A stretch of DNA of 64,000 nt from the NCBI RefSeq assembly GCF_037126175.1, contig NZ_CP146986.1, positions 4,039,001 through 4,103,000 of the forward strand, in the 5' to 3' direction. The translations under genes and the position numbers were made by a program. This document shows, piece by piece, positions 16,336-25,047 of the stretch; positions within the stretch are counted from its first letter, which is position 1; every line of letters starts with the position of its first letter. The notes beneath the pieces were generated by a model. The model worked only from the letters and a program-made list of their open reading frames with translations, was not told the DNA's origin and ran no database searches. Origin of the DNA: Pseudomonas sp. RSB 5.4. GTDB taxonomy: Bacteria > Pseudomonadota > Gammaproteobacteria > Pseudomonadales > Pseudomonadaceae.

Positions 16336-18396
16336 TTAGAAGTCTTTGCACAACCGCAGGGCGTCATAGATCGCAGCATGGGTATTACGCTGCGCCACGC
16401 AGTCGCCGATACGGAACAGCAAGTAGCCGTCGCCGGTGGTACTCAGCGATGGCTGCGGCTTGATCGCGAACAAGGCATCGATGTCGATCTGCCCTTTGTT
16501 GCGCGAACCGTCCTTGAGTCCGTAATACAGCTCTTCATCCGGACGCACGCCGTTTTCCACCACCACCTGATCAACCACCCGCTCCTCTTTGGCGCCGGTG
16601 TATTCGTTCTCCAGCACCGCCACCAGCTTGTCGCCTTCGCGGTAGACCTTCTCCAGCATCATGTCGCCGGTCATGATCACTTCTTTCGGGTACATGCTGC
16701 GGTAGTAAGTCGGGAACGATGTCCCGCCAATGGCCACACCCGGCTTGATGTCGTCGGTGACGATCTCGACCTGGCTGCCCTTGTCGGCGAGGAAGTCGGC
16801 GACCGACATGCCGGTGAACTCGCAAATGGTGTCGTAGACCAGCACGTTCTTGCCCGGCGCCACCTTGCCGTCGAGCACGTCCCAACTGCTGACCACCAAC
16901 CCTTCGGCGGCGCCCCAGTGTTCGTTCTGCTCAAGGAATGGATGCCCGCCGACTGCCAGCACTACCACGTCCGGACGCAAGTCCATGATGGTGTCGGCAT
17001 CTGCCGCTGTACCCAGACGCAGGTCGACTTTCAGCCGCGCCAGCTCCAGCTGGAACCAGCGGGTGATGCCGGCGATCTGGTCACGCTGCGGCGCTTTCGA
17101 CGCGGTAGTGATCTGCCCACCGATGAATTCTTTCTTCTCGAACAGGGTCACGTCGTGGCCCCGTTCGGCCGCCACCCGCGCAGCTTCCATCCCGGCAGGG
17201 CCGGCACCGACCACCACCACTTTGCGTTTCGGCCCGGTGGATTTCTCGATGATGTGCGGCACGCCCATGTATTCACGGGACGTCGCGGCGTTCTGGATGC
17301 ACAGCACGTCCAGACCTTGATACTGACGGTCGATGCAATAGTTGGCGCCGACGCACTGTTTGATCTGGTCGACCTGACCCATCTTGATCTTGGCGATCAG
17401 GTGCGGGTCGGCGATGTGCGCGCGGGTCATGCCGACCATGTCGACGTAACCGCCCTCAAGGATGCGCGTGGCCTGGTTCGGGTCCTTGATGTTCTGCGCG
17501 TGCAGCACCGGCGCTTTCACCACTTCCTTGATCCCGGCCGCCAGGTGCAGGAACGGCTCCGGTGGATAACTCATGTTGGGGATCACGTTGGCCAGGGTGT
17601 TGTGGGTGTCGCACCCTGAACCCACGACACCAATAAAATCGATCATGCCGGTGTCGTCGTAATACTTGGCGATCTGTTTCATGTCCTCGTGGGACAGGCC
17701 GTCAGGGTGAAATTCGTCACCGCAGATACGGATGCCGACGCAAAAATCGTCGCCGACGGCCTTGCGCACAGCCTTGATCACTTCGAGGCCGAAACGCATG
17801 CGGTTCTCGAAGCTGCCGCCCCACTCGTCAGTACGCTTGTTGACGCGCGGGCTCCAGAACTGGTCAATCATGTGCTGGTGCACGGCAGACAATTCGACGC
17901 CGTCCAGGCCACCGGCCTTGGCCCGTGCCGCAGCAGTGGCGTAGTTGCCGATCACCCGCCAGATTTCTTCCGGCTCGATGGTCTTGCAGGTCGCACGGTG
18001 CACCGGCTCGCGGATGCCCGACGGCGACAGCAGGGTCGGCCAGTGCTCGCCGTCCCAGCGCGAGCGACGGCCCATGTGGGTAATCTGGATCATGATCTTG
18101 GCGCCATGCTTGTGCATGGCGTCGGCCAGATTCTGGAAGTGCGGGATGATCCGGTCATCCGCCAGGTTCACCGATTTCCACCAGCCTTGCGGGCTGTCGA
18201 TGGCCACACTGGAAGAACCGCCACAGATCGCCAGGCCGATGCCGCCCTTGGCTTTCTCTTCGTAGTATTTGACGTAACGGTCGGTGGTCATGCCGCCGTC
18301 AGTCGCGTAGACCTCGGCGTGCGCGGTGCTGAGCACGCGGTTGCGGATGGTCAGTTTGCCGATCTGGATCGGCTGGAACATTGCTTCGAAAGCCAT
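16336..18396 (-). CDS. dgcA: Dimethylglycine demethylase subunit DgcA
   Basis: DgcA (686 residues) belongs to the trimethylamine-dehydrogenase/2,4-dienoyl-CoA reductase type of old-yellow-enzyme proteins. An FMN TIM barrel (about 1-340) is followed by an iron-sulfur segment and a C-terminal dinucleotide domain with GAGPAG (397-402). It oxidatively demethylates dimethylglycine to sarcosine. In the iron-sulfur segment Cys348, Cys354 and Cys366 are visible, but the position where related proteins carry a further cysteine is Ala351. The ATG has GAGGA about seven bases upstream. It corresponds to PA5398 and is followed by dgcB after a REPIN. Confidence 0.93.
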   Translation of the reverse strand: MAFEAMFQPIQIGKLTIRNRVLSTAHAEVYATDGGMTTDRYVKYYEEKAKGGIGLAICGGSSSVAIDSPQGWWKSVNLADDRIIPHFQNLADAMHKHGAKIMIQITHMGRRSRWDGEHWPTLLSPSGIREPVHRATCKTIEPEEIWRVIGNYATAAARAKAGGLDGVELSAVHQHMIDQFWSPRVNKRTDEWGGSFENRMRFGLEVIKAVRKAVGDDFCVGIRICGDEFHPDGLSHEDMKQIAKYYDDTGMIDFIGVVGSGCDTHNTLANVIPNMSYPPEPFLHLAAGIKEVVKAPVLHAQNIKDPNQATRILEGGYVDMVGMTRAHIADPHLIAKIKMGQVDQIKQCVGANYCIDRQYQGLDVLCIQNAATSREYMGVPHIIEKSTGPKRKVVVVGAGPAGMEAARVAAERGHDVTLFEKKEFIGGQITTASKAPQRDQIAGITRWFQLELARLKVDLRLGTAADADTIMDLRPDVVVLAVGGHPFLEQNEHWGAAEGLVVSSWDVLDGKVAPGKNVLVYDTICEFTGMSVADFLADKGSQVEIVTDDIKPGVAIGGTSFPTYYRSMYPKEVIMTGDMMLEKVYREGDKLVAVLENEYTGAKEERVVDQVVVENGVRPDEELYYGLKDGSRNKGQIDIDALFAIKPQPSLSTTGDGYLLFRIGDCVAQRNTHAAIYDALRLCKDF

Positions 18397-18411
18397 GGCG
18401 GGTTCCTCGAC

Positions 18412-18942
18412 TTACAACGGCTTGACGGTAAACAGGCCGTCGTCGTGGCCTTCTTCGGAGCCACCGTAGACTTGCTCGGCCACCGTACGAATCTTGCTGC
18501 CACGTGCAGCGAGGATCTGATCCATGGCGCCGGCAAACCAGCCGGTGAACATGTAGTCGACCTTGCGCCCGACCTTGCCGTACACATAGACGAATGCCGA
18601 GTGTTCGAGCTTGACGCTGGCGGTGCCTTGGTCGAGGTCGATGTCCTGAATCTTGAACAGGCCCCAGCCGCGTTGCGACAGACGCTTCATGTAGTGCTCG
18701 AACACCGCGACGCCTTCCAGGCCGTGACACTCGGCTTCTTTTTCACACCAGTGCCAGGCGGATTTGTAGCCGGCCTTGTAGAGGATTTCGGCATAGGCTT
18801 CGGCGCCCAGCACTTCCTCGATACCCATGTGGTTGTTGACGAAGAAATGCCGTGGCACATAGAGCATCGGCAGGGCGTCGGAGGTCCAGACACCGGTCTC
18901 GCTGTCGACTTCGATTGGCAATTGCGGGGCGATCTTGGCCAT
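18412..18942 (-). CDS. DUF5943 / V4R-like protein of the dgc operon
   Basis: This 176-residue protein corresponds to PA5397, conserved upstream of dgcA. The central and C-terminal part (about 50-165) resembles the 4-vinyl-reductase (V4R) small-molecule-binding fold, with conserved His, Trp and Cys residues (GYKSAWHWCEKEAECHG). It has no signal peptide or catalytic motif that I can name. The ATG has GGAG eight bases upstream. The gap to dgcA is 15 bp, so the two are almost certainly co-translated. A role in sensing or binding a demethylation intermediate is possible but only inferred. Confidence 0.8.
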   Translation of the reverse strand: MAKIAPQLPIEVDSETGVWTSDALPMLYVPRHFFVNNHMGIEEVLGAEAYAEILYKAGYKSAWHWCEKEAECHGLEGVAVFEHYMKRLSQRGWGLFKIQDIDLDQGTASVKLEHSAFVYVYGKVGRKVDYMFTGWFAGAMDQILAARGSKIRTVAEQVYGGSEEGHDDGLFTVKPL

Positions 18943-18977
18943 GGAAACTTAACTCCAGAAAAATTCGTGGTCGGTGC

Positions 18978-19001
18978 AGAGCAAAGCTTTTGCTTTGCTC
19001 T
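18978..19001. other. Perfect intercistronic hairpin
   Basis: AGAGCAAAGC (18978-18987), TTTT loop, GCTTTGCTCT (18992-19001) form a perfect 10 bp stem between the peptidase gene and the DUF5943 gene. Neither strand has a T-run directly after it, so it is more likely an RNA-processing or stability hairpin than an intrinsic terminator. Confidence 0.6.
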
Positions 19002-19016
19002 TATAAAAAAGCCGTA

Positions 19017-19159
19017 TGAATGACTTTGGAGCCGTAGCGAGCACGTCGAGAGCAAGGAAGGACCGGAGCGACAAGCGAGACAGTACGGGACGTACGGCGA
19101 GTTTGGCGCGAGGACCTGACGCAGCTATCGGCGAGCGGAGTAGGCTCCAGAGTTATTCA
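19017..19159. repeat. 143 bp element with terminal inverted repeats (MITE-like)
   Basis: The left end TGAATGACTTTGGAGCC (19017-19033) is matched inversely by the right end (19143-19159) in 15 of 17 positions. A short perfect stem GTACG/CGTAC lies at the exact centre (19083-19095). The right end supplies the TGA stop codon of the peptidase gene. No transposase is present. No second copy was noticed in the window. Confidence 0.55.
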
Positions 19160-20134
19160 TTCGCCCCAGACGTCCTTTAGGACATCGACCCAGTTTTCGC
19201 CCATGATCTTGCGCACCACGCGCTCGGAGTGGCCGCGCTTGAGCAAGGTTTCGGTCAGGTTCGGGAACTCGCCGACGGTGCGGATGCCCAGCGGGTTGAT
19301 GATCTTGCCGAAGCTGGTCAGACGACGGGCGTAGCCCTTGTCATGGGTCAGGTATTCGAAGAAGTCCTGGCCGTGACCCTGGGTGAAGTCGGTGCCGATG
19401 CCGATGGCGTCTTCGCCGACAATGTTCATGGTGTATTCGATGGCTTCGGCGTAATCGTCGATGGTCGAATCGATGCCCTTGGCGAGGAACGGCGCGAACA
19501 TGGTCACGCCGACAAAACCGCCGTGGTCAGCGATGAACTTCAGTTCAGCATCGGACTTGTTGCGCGGGTGCTCTTTCAGACCCGACGGCAGGCAGTGGGA
19601 ATAGCAGACCGGTTTTTTCGATTCGAGGATGACTTCTTCCGAAGTCTTGGAGCCGACGTGGGACAGGTCGCACATGACGCCGACGCGGTTCATCTCGGCG
19701 ACGATTTCGCGACCGAAGCCCGACAGGCCGCCATCACGCTCGTAGCACCCGGTGCCCACCAGGTTCTGGGTGTTGTAGCACATCTGCACGATGCCGACGC
19801 CGAGCTGCTTGAACACCTCGACATAGCCGATCTGGTCTTCGAACGCGTGGGCATTCTGGAAGCCGAAGAGGATGCCGGTCTTGCCCTGCTCCTTGGCGCG
19901 ACGGATGTCGGCGGTGGTGCGCACCGGCATCACCAGGTCGCTGTTTTCGCGGATCAGCTTCTGGCTGGCGGCAATATTGTTCACAGTCGCCTGAAAGCCT
20001 TCCCACACCGACACGGTGCAGTTGGCCGCCGTCAGACCGCCCTTGCGCATGTCTTCGAACAGCTCGCGGTTCCATTTGGCAATGATCAGACCGTCGATAA
20101 CGATGCTGTCGGCGTGTAATTCGGCTGGGCTCAT
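19157..20134 (-). CDS. Membrane dipeptidase family (M19, renal dipeptidase-like)
   Basis: This 325-residue protein is related to the renal dipeptidase family of zinc hydrolases. The N-terminal HADSIVIDG contains the metal-binding HxD, and later blocks (DLSHVGSKT, YSHCLPSG, GIGTDFTQGH) match the family. It is the PA5396 equivalent at the head of the dgc operon. The ATG at 20134 follows a GGGGA about six bases upstream and gives the family length; upstream in-frame codons add a non-conserved tail. Its role in betaine catabolism is not established; it may act on an N-methylated or formaldehyde-derived adduct, which is speculation. Confidence 0.88.
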   Translation of the reverse strand: MSPAELHADSIVIDGLIIAKWNRELFEDMRKGGLTAANCTVSVWEGFQATVNNIAASQKLIRENSDLVMPVRTTADIRRAKEQGKTGILFGFQNAHAFEDQIGYVEVFKQLGVGIVQMCYNTQNLVGTGCYERDGGLSGFGREIVAEMNRVGVMCDLSHVGSKTSEEVILESKKPVCYSHCLPSGLKEHPRNKSDAELKFIADHGGFVGVTMFAPFLAKGIDSTIDDYAEAIEYTMNIVGEDAIGIGTDFTQGHGQDFFEYLTHDKGYARRLTSFGKIINPLGIRTVGEFPNLTETLLKRGHSERVVRKIMGENWVDVLKDVWGE

Positions 20135-20368
20135 CAGGCGTCCCCTTATTGGCGATTCATGCGCCGAATCGTCTGCCGGCGCTTTGGGGCCAGCATATGC
20201 CTCGGTGCCGGGGCGACCGGGTGCAAAAACGACAGGGGAATTGCCGAAAGCGTCAATCCGCGACAAAGCGTCATCAGGCGACCCGACCAGCCACCTGTTC
20301 AAGCCCGCAAGCTTGAGCCAGAATCTGGCGCATCTTGGATACACCACTGGATTAGAGCGGCGACATCA

Positions 20369-20770
20369 ATGAAATCGATCTTCCTGGCCTTGGCACTGAT
20401 TGCGACCGGCGTACACGCCGCCGAAGACACCGACAACAACCCGTGCGACGCGGTGGAAAACGACGTCCAGACCCTGGAATGCTCGATCTACAGCCGCACC
20501 ACCGCCGAAGACCTGCTCAAGGACAACTACGCCAGCCTCAACGAACGCATGCAGGCCACCTACGGCAAAAACGCCGCGCAACTGGCCGACATCACCGCAA
20601 AACTCAAAACCGCCCAGCAACAATGGCTGAAAACCCGCGATGCCGATTGCGCGGTAGAAGCGTTCCCCGCCACCGAAGGCAGCAAGGCGTTCAAGATTGC
20701 GCAGAATGACTGTGTGGCGCGGATGAGTGACGAACGGTCGGAGTTTTTGGAGTCGATTGGGCAGGAGTGA
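20369..20770 (+). CDS. Lysozyme inhibitor LprI-like (DUF1311) secreted protein
   Basis: This 133-residue protein has a signal peptide (MKSIFLALALIATGVHA, about 1-17) and a mature part with four cysteines and the LprI/DUF1311 pattern (LNERMQATYG ... WLKTRDADC ... C). Such proteins are periplasmic; some members inhibit lysozyme. The ATG at 20369 is chosen because the signal peptide starts there; the SD is weak (GAGCGG). It is divergent from the peptidase gene, and no partner gene is evident. Confidence 0.8.
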   Translation: MKSIFLALALIATGVHAAEDTDNNPCDAVENDVQTLECSIYSRTTAEDLLKDNYASLNERMQATYGKNAAQLADITAKLKTAQQQWLKTRDADCAVEAFPATEGSKAFKIAQNDCVARMSDERSEFLESIGQE

Positions 20771-20819
20771 TCCTGGAAGTTCGGCAACATGCCGACAAAC
20801 GTTGTTGATTGGCCGACTG

Positions 20820-20867
20820 GGAAATATAAGTAAAGATTCGAAAATCTTATAAAAGACTTATATTTCC
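20820..20867. promoter_or_regulatory. Nested palindromic operator upstream of the HTH gene
   Basis: An outer 12 bp inverted repeat, GGAAATATAAGT (20820-20831) and ACTTATATTTCC (20856-20867), encloses a second dyad AAGATT-CGAA-AATCTT (20833-20848). The stretch is AT-rich in a GC-rich genome and ends seven bases before the HTH start codon. This is the expected position for an autoregulatory operator. Confidence 0.7.
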
Positions 20868-20873
20868 AACGCC

Positions 20874-21197
20874 ATGAATCGACCTGCCGACATCCAGATC
20901 ATCAAAGATGCCGAGGGCAACCCGGCCTTCGTAGTCATACCCTACGCTCAATACGTCGCGCAGAAAATCCAGCCCGATCTGATCCCGCATGAGGTGGTGA
21001 GTCGCATGGTCGACGGGGCGACACCGATCCGTGCCTGGCGCGAACACCTGAAGCTGACTCAGGAAGAAGCGGCGAAACGTCTGGGAATTTCCCAGCCGGC
21101 GTTCGCTCAACAGGAAACGGTAGCGAAGCCACGCAAGGCAACCCGCGAGAAAATTGCCGCAGCGTTCGGCATCACCGCCAATCAGCTCGAGTTGTAG
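20874..21197 (+). CDS. XRE-family HTH protein, orphan antitoxin-like
   Basis: This 107-residue protein has an N-terminal part (PADIQIIKDAEGNPAFVVIPYAQYV, about 4-28) like toxin-antitoxin antitoxins. A C-terminal XRE helix-turn-helix (about 52-105: LKLTQEEAAKRLGISQPAFAQ) follows. Such genes usually accompany a RelE/HigB-type toxin, but neither neighbour is one, so it appears to be solitary. There is no clear SD before the ATG at 20874; the palindromic operator ends seven bases upstream, so translation may be leaderless or weak. Autoregulation is likely from the operator position. Confidence 0.8.
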   Translation: MNRPADIQIIKDAEGNPAFVVIPYAQYVAQKIQPDLIPHEVVSRMVDGATPIRAWREHLKLTQEEAAKRLGISQPAFAQQETVAKPRKATREKIAAAFGITANQLEL

Positions 21198-21225
21198 GCT
21201 GCCCTCTTCATTCAAAGGAATTCCC

Positions 21226-21642
21226 ATGAACATCTGCGGCATCGAAATCAAAGGCAGCGAAGCGATCATCGCCGTGGCCTCCCTTGACGGGGCAACGCTG
21301 AGCCATGTGGCGCTCAACACCAAGAAAATCGCCCTCGACGATGATGACGAGGCGGCCAACGTCAAACGTTTCGCGGCGCAGGTTGCTTCGTTTGTACGCG
21401 AGCATTCGATTGACCGGATTGCGATCAAGAAGCGCAGCAAGAAGGGTGAGTTTGCCGGTGGGCCGACCACGTTCAAGATCGAGGGTGTGTTTCAGTTGCT
21501 GGAGGGGTGTGAGGTGACGTTGTTGTCGCCGCAGACCATCAATGCGCAGGCCAAGAAGCACAGCTTTGAGCTGCCGGGGACGTTGAACAAGTATCAGCAT
21601 GAGGCTTACAAGGTGGCGTGTTCGGCGTTGGTGAAGAAGTAA
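21226..21642 (+). CDS. DUF3010 family protein
   Basis: This 138-residue protein starts MNICGIEIKGSEAIIAV and matches the DUF3010 family, found widely in gammaproteobacteria without assigned function. The N-terminal GIEIKGSEAIIAV and later IDRIAIKKRSKKGEF look like an RNase-H-like/actin-type nucleotide fold, but this is only an impression. AAAGGAA lies five bases before the ATG. It follows the HTH gene by 28 bp and may be co-transcribed with it. Confidence 0.8.
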   Translation: MNICGIEIKGSEAIIAVASLDGATLSHVALNTKKIALDDDDEAANVKRFAAQVASFVREHSIDRIAIKKRSKKGEFAGGPTTFKIEGVFQLLEGCEVTLLSPQTINAQAKKHSFELPGTLNKYQHEAYKVACSALVKK

Positions 21643-21665
21643 GCGTCCTGTCAGGCAACATAAAA

Positions 21666-21763
21666 CCAATGTGGGAGCGGGCTTGCTCGCGAATGCGGTG
21701 GATCAGTCAACTCATGTTTCGACTGACACTCCGCATTCGCGAGCAAGCCCGCTCCCACATTGG
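21666..21763. repeat. REPIN between the DUF3010 gene and cdhR
   Basis: The arms run from CCAATGTGGGAGCGGGCTTG at 21666 to the inverse arm ending CCCACATTGG at 21763. It lies between convergent genes. Confidence 0.9.
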
Positions 21764-21778
21764 GTTTTGGTGCGCCCA

Positions 21779-22723
21779 TCAAGCCTGTACGGTACGCCGG
21801 TCTTCGCGAGGGCAGCGTGCGAACTTCGCCCGGTAGCTGCGGGTGAAATACGACGGAGATTCAAAGCCGCAGGCGATGCTGACTTCGAGCACACTCATAT
21901 CGGTCTGGCGCAATAACTGCCGGGCCTTTTCCAATCGCAGACGCAGATAGAAATTGCTCGGCGTGTCGTTCAGGTGCAGCCGAAACAAGCGCTCCAGCTG
22001 TCGCCGCGTCACCTTGATCGATTCCGCCAGTTGCAGCGTAGTCAGCGGCGGCTCGCTGTGTTGCTCCATCTCGCCAATCACCTGCACCAGTTTCTTGTTG
22101 CTGATGCCGTAGCGCGTGGCGACTTCCATGCGCTGGTGATCCTTGCGCGGGCGAATCCGCCCCAATACAAACTGCTCGCTGACCTGAATCGCCAGTTGCG
22201 GGCCGTGGGCCTGGGCGATCAGGTCGAGCATCAAATCGATGGACGCCGTGCCGCCCGCCGAGGTGATGCGCCGCCGATCGATTTCGAACAGTTCCTGGGT
22301 GACGCTGAGCTGTGGATAAGATTCCTTGAACGCATCGATGGCCTCCCAGTGCAGGGTCAGGCGATGGCCGTCGAGCAGGCCGGCTTCGGCGAGGACGAAA
22401 CTTCCGGTGTCGATGGCGCCGAGGGTCACGCCTTCGTTGTCCAGCCGGCGCAGCCAGTGCTCAAGGGTTGGCGTGGCGAACTTCAGCGGTTCGAACCCGG
22501 CCACCACCAGCAGCGTCGCGCCCTTCTTCAACGGCTCCAGCGCCGCGTCGGCATTGACCGACATGCCATTGCTCGCCAACACCGCCCCACCATCGGCGCT
22601 GAGCACGTGCCAGCGGTACAGCTCGCCGCGAAAGCGGTTGGCTACCCGCAGCGGTTCGATTGCGGAAATAAAACCGATGGCGGAAAACCCCGGCATCAGC
22701 AGAAAGTAGAAATCCTGGGACAT
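21779..22723 (-). CDS. cdhR: Carnitine catabolism regulator CdhR (GlxA-type AraC family)
   Basis: This 314-residue regulator has an N-terminal DJ-1/PfpI-like amidotransferase fold (about 1-185) and a C-terminal AraC helix-turn-helix pair (about 215-310: LQLAESIKVTRRQLERLFRLHL and SIACGFESPSYFTRSYRAKF). Its position, divergent from caiX and the cdh genes, matches PA5389 CdhR, which activates carnitine catabolism in response to carnitine. A DnaA-box-like 9-mer occurs inside the gene (22311-22319, inverse). The divergent intergenic region (22724-22914) must hold its operator; I could not define the site. Confidence 0.9.
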   Translation of the reverse strand: MSQDFYFLLMPGFSAIGFISAIEPLRVANRFRGELYRWHVLSADGGAVLASNGMSVNADAALEPLKKGATLLVVAGFEPLKFATPTLEHWLRRLDNEGVTLGAIDTGSFVLAEAGLLDGHRLTLHWEAIDAFKESYPQLSVTQELFEIDRRRITSAGGTASIDLMLDLIAQAHGPQLAIQVSEQFVLGRIRPRKDHQRMEVATRYGISNKKLVQVIGEMEQHSEPPLTTLQLAESIKVTRRQLERLFRLHLNDTPSNFYLRLRLEKARQLLRQTDMSVLEVSIACGFESPSYFTRSYRAKFARCPREDRRTVQA

Positions 22724-22914
22724 GTGCGCACTCGGTTAGCGGGTAGCGTGGATCGTTGATACGCCGTTTGGCGGCGGCGTTCAAGCGCACAGGTCGCTAC
22801 AGTGCAAATGCCAGTCGCCGCAGTGCGCTTTCACGGGGCCGTTGCTGCGTAACTTTGCATCACCGGCACGCCAGATGCCGGAACTCACAATAACGACCTG
22901 CCGAGGAACCCGAC

Positions 22915-23859
22915 ATGAAACGACTGATCAGCAGCTGCGTTCTTGCACTCAGCGGTACCGCTTTCTTGAGCGCCAGCGTCATGGCGGCCGAACCCGCGTC
23001 GTGCCAGAACGTGCGCATGGGCGTGGTCAACTGGACCGACGTGATCGCCACCAGTGCCATGACCCAAGTGCTGCTCGACGGCCTCGGCTACAGCACCAAA
23101 CAAACCAGCGCCTCCCAGCAAATCATTTTCGCCGGGATCCGCGATCAGCGGCTGGACCTGTTCCTCGGCTACTGGAACCCGCTGATGACCCAGACCATCA
23201 CCCCGTTCGTCGACGCCAATCAGGTCAAAGTCCTGCCGGCGCCAAGTCTGAAGGACGCCCGCGCCACCCTCGCCGTGCCAACCTATCTGGCGGACAAGGG
23301 CCTGAAAACCTTCGCCGACATTGCCAAGTTCGAGAAAGAACTGGGCGGCAAGATCTACGGGATCGAGCCGGGTTCGGGCGCCAACACGCAGATCAAGGCG
23401 ATGATCGCCAAGAACCAGTTCGGCCTCGGCAAGTTCCAGCTGGTCGAGTCCAGCGAAGCCGGGATGCTTGCCGCCGTTGACCGCGCCGTGCGCCGCAAAG
23501 AGGCCGTGGTGTTCTTCGGCTGGGCGCCGCACCCGATGAACGTCAACGTCAAGATGACTTACCTCACTGGCAGCGAAGACGCCCTCGGCCCGAACGAAGG
23601 CATGGCCACGGTATGGACCGTCACCGCGCCGAAGTACGCCGAACAGTGCCCGAACATCGGCCGCCTGCTGAGCAATCTGACGTTCACCGCCGAAGACGAG
23701 AGCCGGATGATGCAACCGCTGCTCGACCACAAGGACGCCTTCGAGTCGGCCAAACAGTGGCTCAAGGATCACCCCGAAGACAAGCAGCGCTGGCTTGACG
23801 GTGTGACCACTTTCGACGGCAAACCGGCCGCTGAAAACCTGCAGCTGACCAGCAAATAA
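22915..23859 (+). CDS. caiX: Carnitine-binding periplasmic protein CaiX
   Basis: This is a 314-residue substrate-binding protein of the OpuAC/choline-betaine type. It has a signal peptide (about 1-24, ending in VMAA before EPA) and conserved blocks shared with CbcX ([38 protein letters not shown]). It delivers carnitine to an ABC transporter; no permease or ATPase lies beside it, so it likely docks on CbcWV encoded at 33137-35157. GAGGA lies seven bases before the ATG. It is the first gene of the cdh operon, as in P. aeruginosa (PA5388). Confidence 0.92.
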   Translation: MKRLISSCVLALSGTAFLSASVMAAEPASCQNVRMGVVNWTDVIATSAMTQVLLDGLGYSTKQTSASQQIIFAGIRDQRLDLFLGYWNPLMTQTITPFVDANQVKVLPAPSLKDARATLAVPTYLADKGLKTFADIAKFEKELGGKIYGIEPGSGANTQIKAMIAKNQFGLGKFQLVESSEAGMLAAVDRAVRRKEAVVFFGWAPHPMNVNVKMTYLTGSEDALGPNEGMATVWTVTAPKYAEQCPNIGRLLSNLTFTAEDESRMMQPLLDHKDAFESAKQWLKDHPEDKQRWLDGVTTFDGKPAAENLQLTSK

Positions 23860-23933
23860 ATCACCCCGAATCAACGCTTCGCAGCCCGAAAAGGGCTGCG
23901 GACAGACCCATCACGCCTGAAGGAAACCGCACC

Positions 23934-24821
23934 ATGAACCACGACGTCATCATCACCTGCGCACTCACCGGTGCTGGCGACACGACCGCCAAGAGCCCGC
24001 ATGTGCCGGTCACCCCGAAACAGATTGCAGCGGCTGCGGTAGAAGCGGCCAAGGCCGGCGCCACCGTTGTGCATTGCCATGTGCGTGACCCGCAGACCGG
24101 CAAGTTCAGCCGTGACGTGGCGTTGTACCGCGAAGTGATGGGACGCATCCGTGAGGCCGACGTCGACATCATCGTCAACCTCACCGCCGGCATGGGCGGC
24201 GACCTCGAAATCGGTGCCGGCGAGCGCCCGATGGAGTTCGGCCCGAACACCGACCTGGTCGGCCCGCTGACCCGTCTGGCCCACGTTGAAGAACTGCTGC
24301 CGGAAATCTGCACCCTCGATTGCGGCACGCTGAACTTCGGCGACGGCGACACCATTTACGTCTCGACCCCGGCGCAACTGCGCGCCGGCGCCAAGCGCAT
24401 CACCGAGCTGGGGGTTAAGGCCGAGCTGGAGATTTTCGACACCGGCCATCTGTGGTTCGCCAAGCAGCTGATCAAGGAAGGCCTGCTCGACAACCCGCTG
24501 TTCCAGCTGTGCCTGGGCATCCCGTGGGGTGCGCCGGCCGACACCACCACTATGAAAGCCATGGTCGACAACCTGCCGGCCGATGCAGTGTGGGCCGGGT
24601 TCGGCATTGGCCGCATGCAGATGCCGATGGCCGCGCAAGCGGTGCTGCTCGGCGGCAACGTGCGGGTTGGTCTGGAAGACAACCTGTGGCTGGACAAGGG
24701 CGTGCTGGCCACCAACGGCCAACTGGTCGAACGCGCCAGCGAGATTCTTAGTCGCCTCGGCGCCCGCGTGCTGACCCCGGCTGAGGGCCGCAAGAAGATG
24801 GGCCTGACCCAGCGCGGCTAA
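23934..24821 (+). CDS. cdhC: 3-dehydrocarnitine cleavage enzyme CdhC (BKACE/DUF849 family)
   Basis: This 295-residue member of the beta-keto acid cleavage enzyme family converts dehydrocarnitine plus acetyl-CoA to glycine-betaine-CoA (betainyl-CoA) and acetoacetate. The zinc motif HCHVRDP (His47, His49) and the family blocks [12 protein letters not shown] and [14 protein letters not shown] are present. The ATG follows AAGGAAACC. It lies 74 bp after caiX and precedes cdhA across a REPIN. Confidence 0.93.
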   Translation: MNHDVIITCALTGAGDTTAKSPHVPVTPKQIAAAAVEAAKAGATVVHCHVRDPQTGKFSRDVALYREVMGRIREADVDIIVNLTAGMGGDLEIGAGERPMEFGPNTDLVGPLTRLAHVEELLPEICTLDCGTLNFGDGDTIYVSTPAQLRAGAKRITELGVKAELEIFDTGHLWFAKQLIKEGLLDNPLFQLCLGIPWGAPADTTTMKAMVDNLPADAVWAGFGIGRMQMPMAAQAVLLGGNVRVGLEDNLWLDKGVLATNGQLVERASEILSRLGARVLTPAEGRKKMGLTQRG

Positions 24822-24854
24822 ATCTCACCTTTCTCCCCTGTGAACATAAGTTTT

Positions 24855-25000
24855 GTGGAGAGGGGATTTATCCCCGATGGGTGGCGAAGCCGCCCCAAAA
24901 CCTGACAACCCGGAGCATCAGATAGACCGAGAGTGCTGGTTTTGCGACTGCTTCGCAGCCGATCGGGGCGGTGCGACGTTTCGCTAAATCCCCTCGCCAC
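24855..25000. repeat. REPIN with an internal 16 bp insertion in the right arm
   Basis: The left arm GTGGAGAGGGGATTTATCCC starts at 24855. The right arm should read GATCGGGGATAAATCCCC, but CGGTGCGACGTTTCGC (24969-24984) replaces one base after CGGGG. The same insertion motif occurs in another REP family at 44917-44932. Confidence 0.8.
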
Positions 25001-25047
25001 AAGACAGAGTTTCCACAGGGACCACCGAATTCTTTCAGGAAATCACC

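Noticed and set aside
14235..16463. A 742-codon plus-strand frame
   Set aside because: Antisense shadow of dgcB; no conserved domain and it runs through a REPIN.
18978..19001. Intrinsic terminator within the dgc operon
   Set aside because: The perfect hairpin lacks a T-run on either strand, so termination is unlikely.
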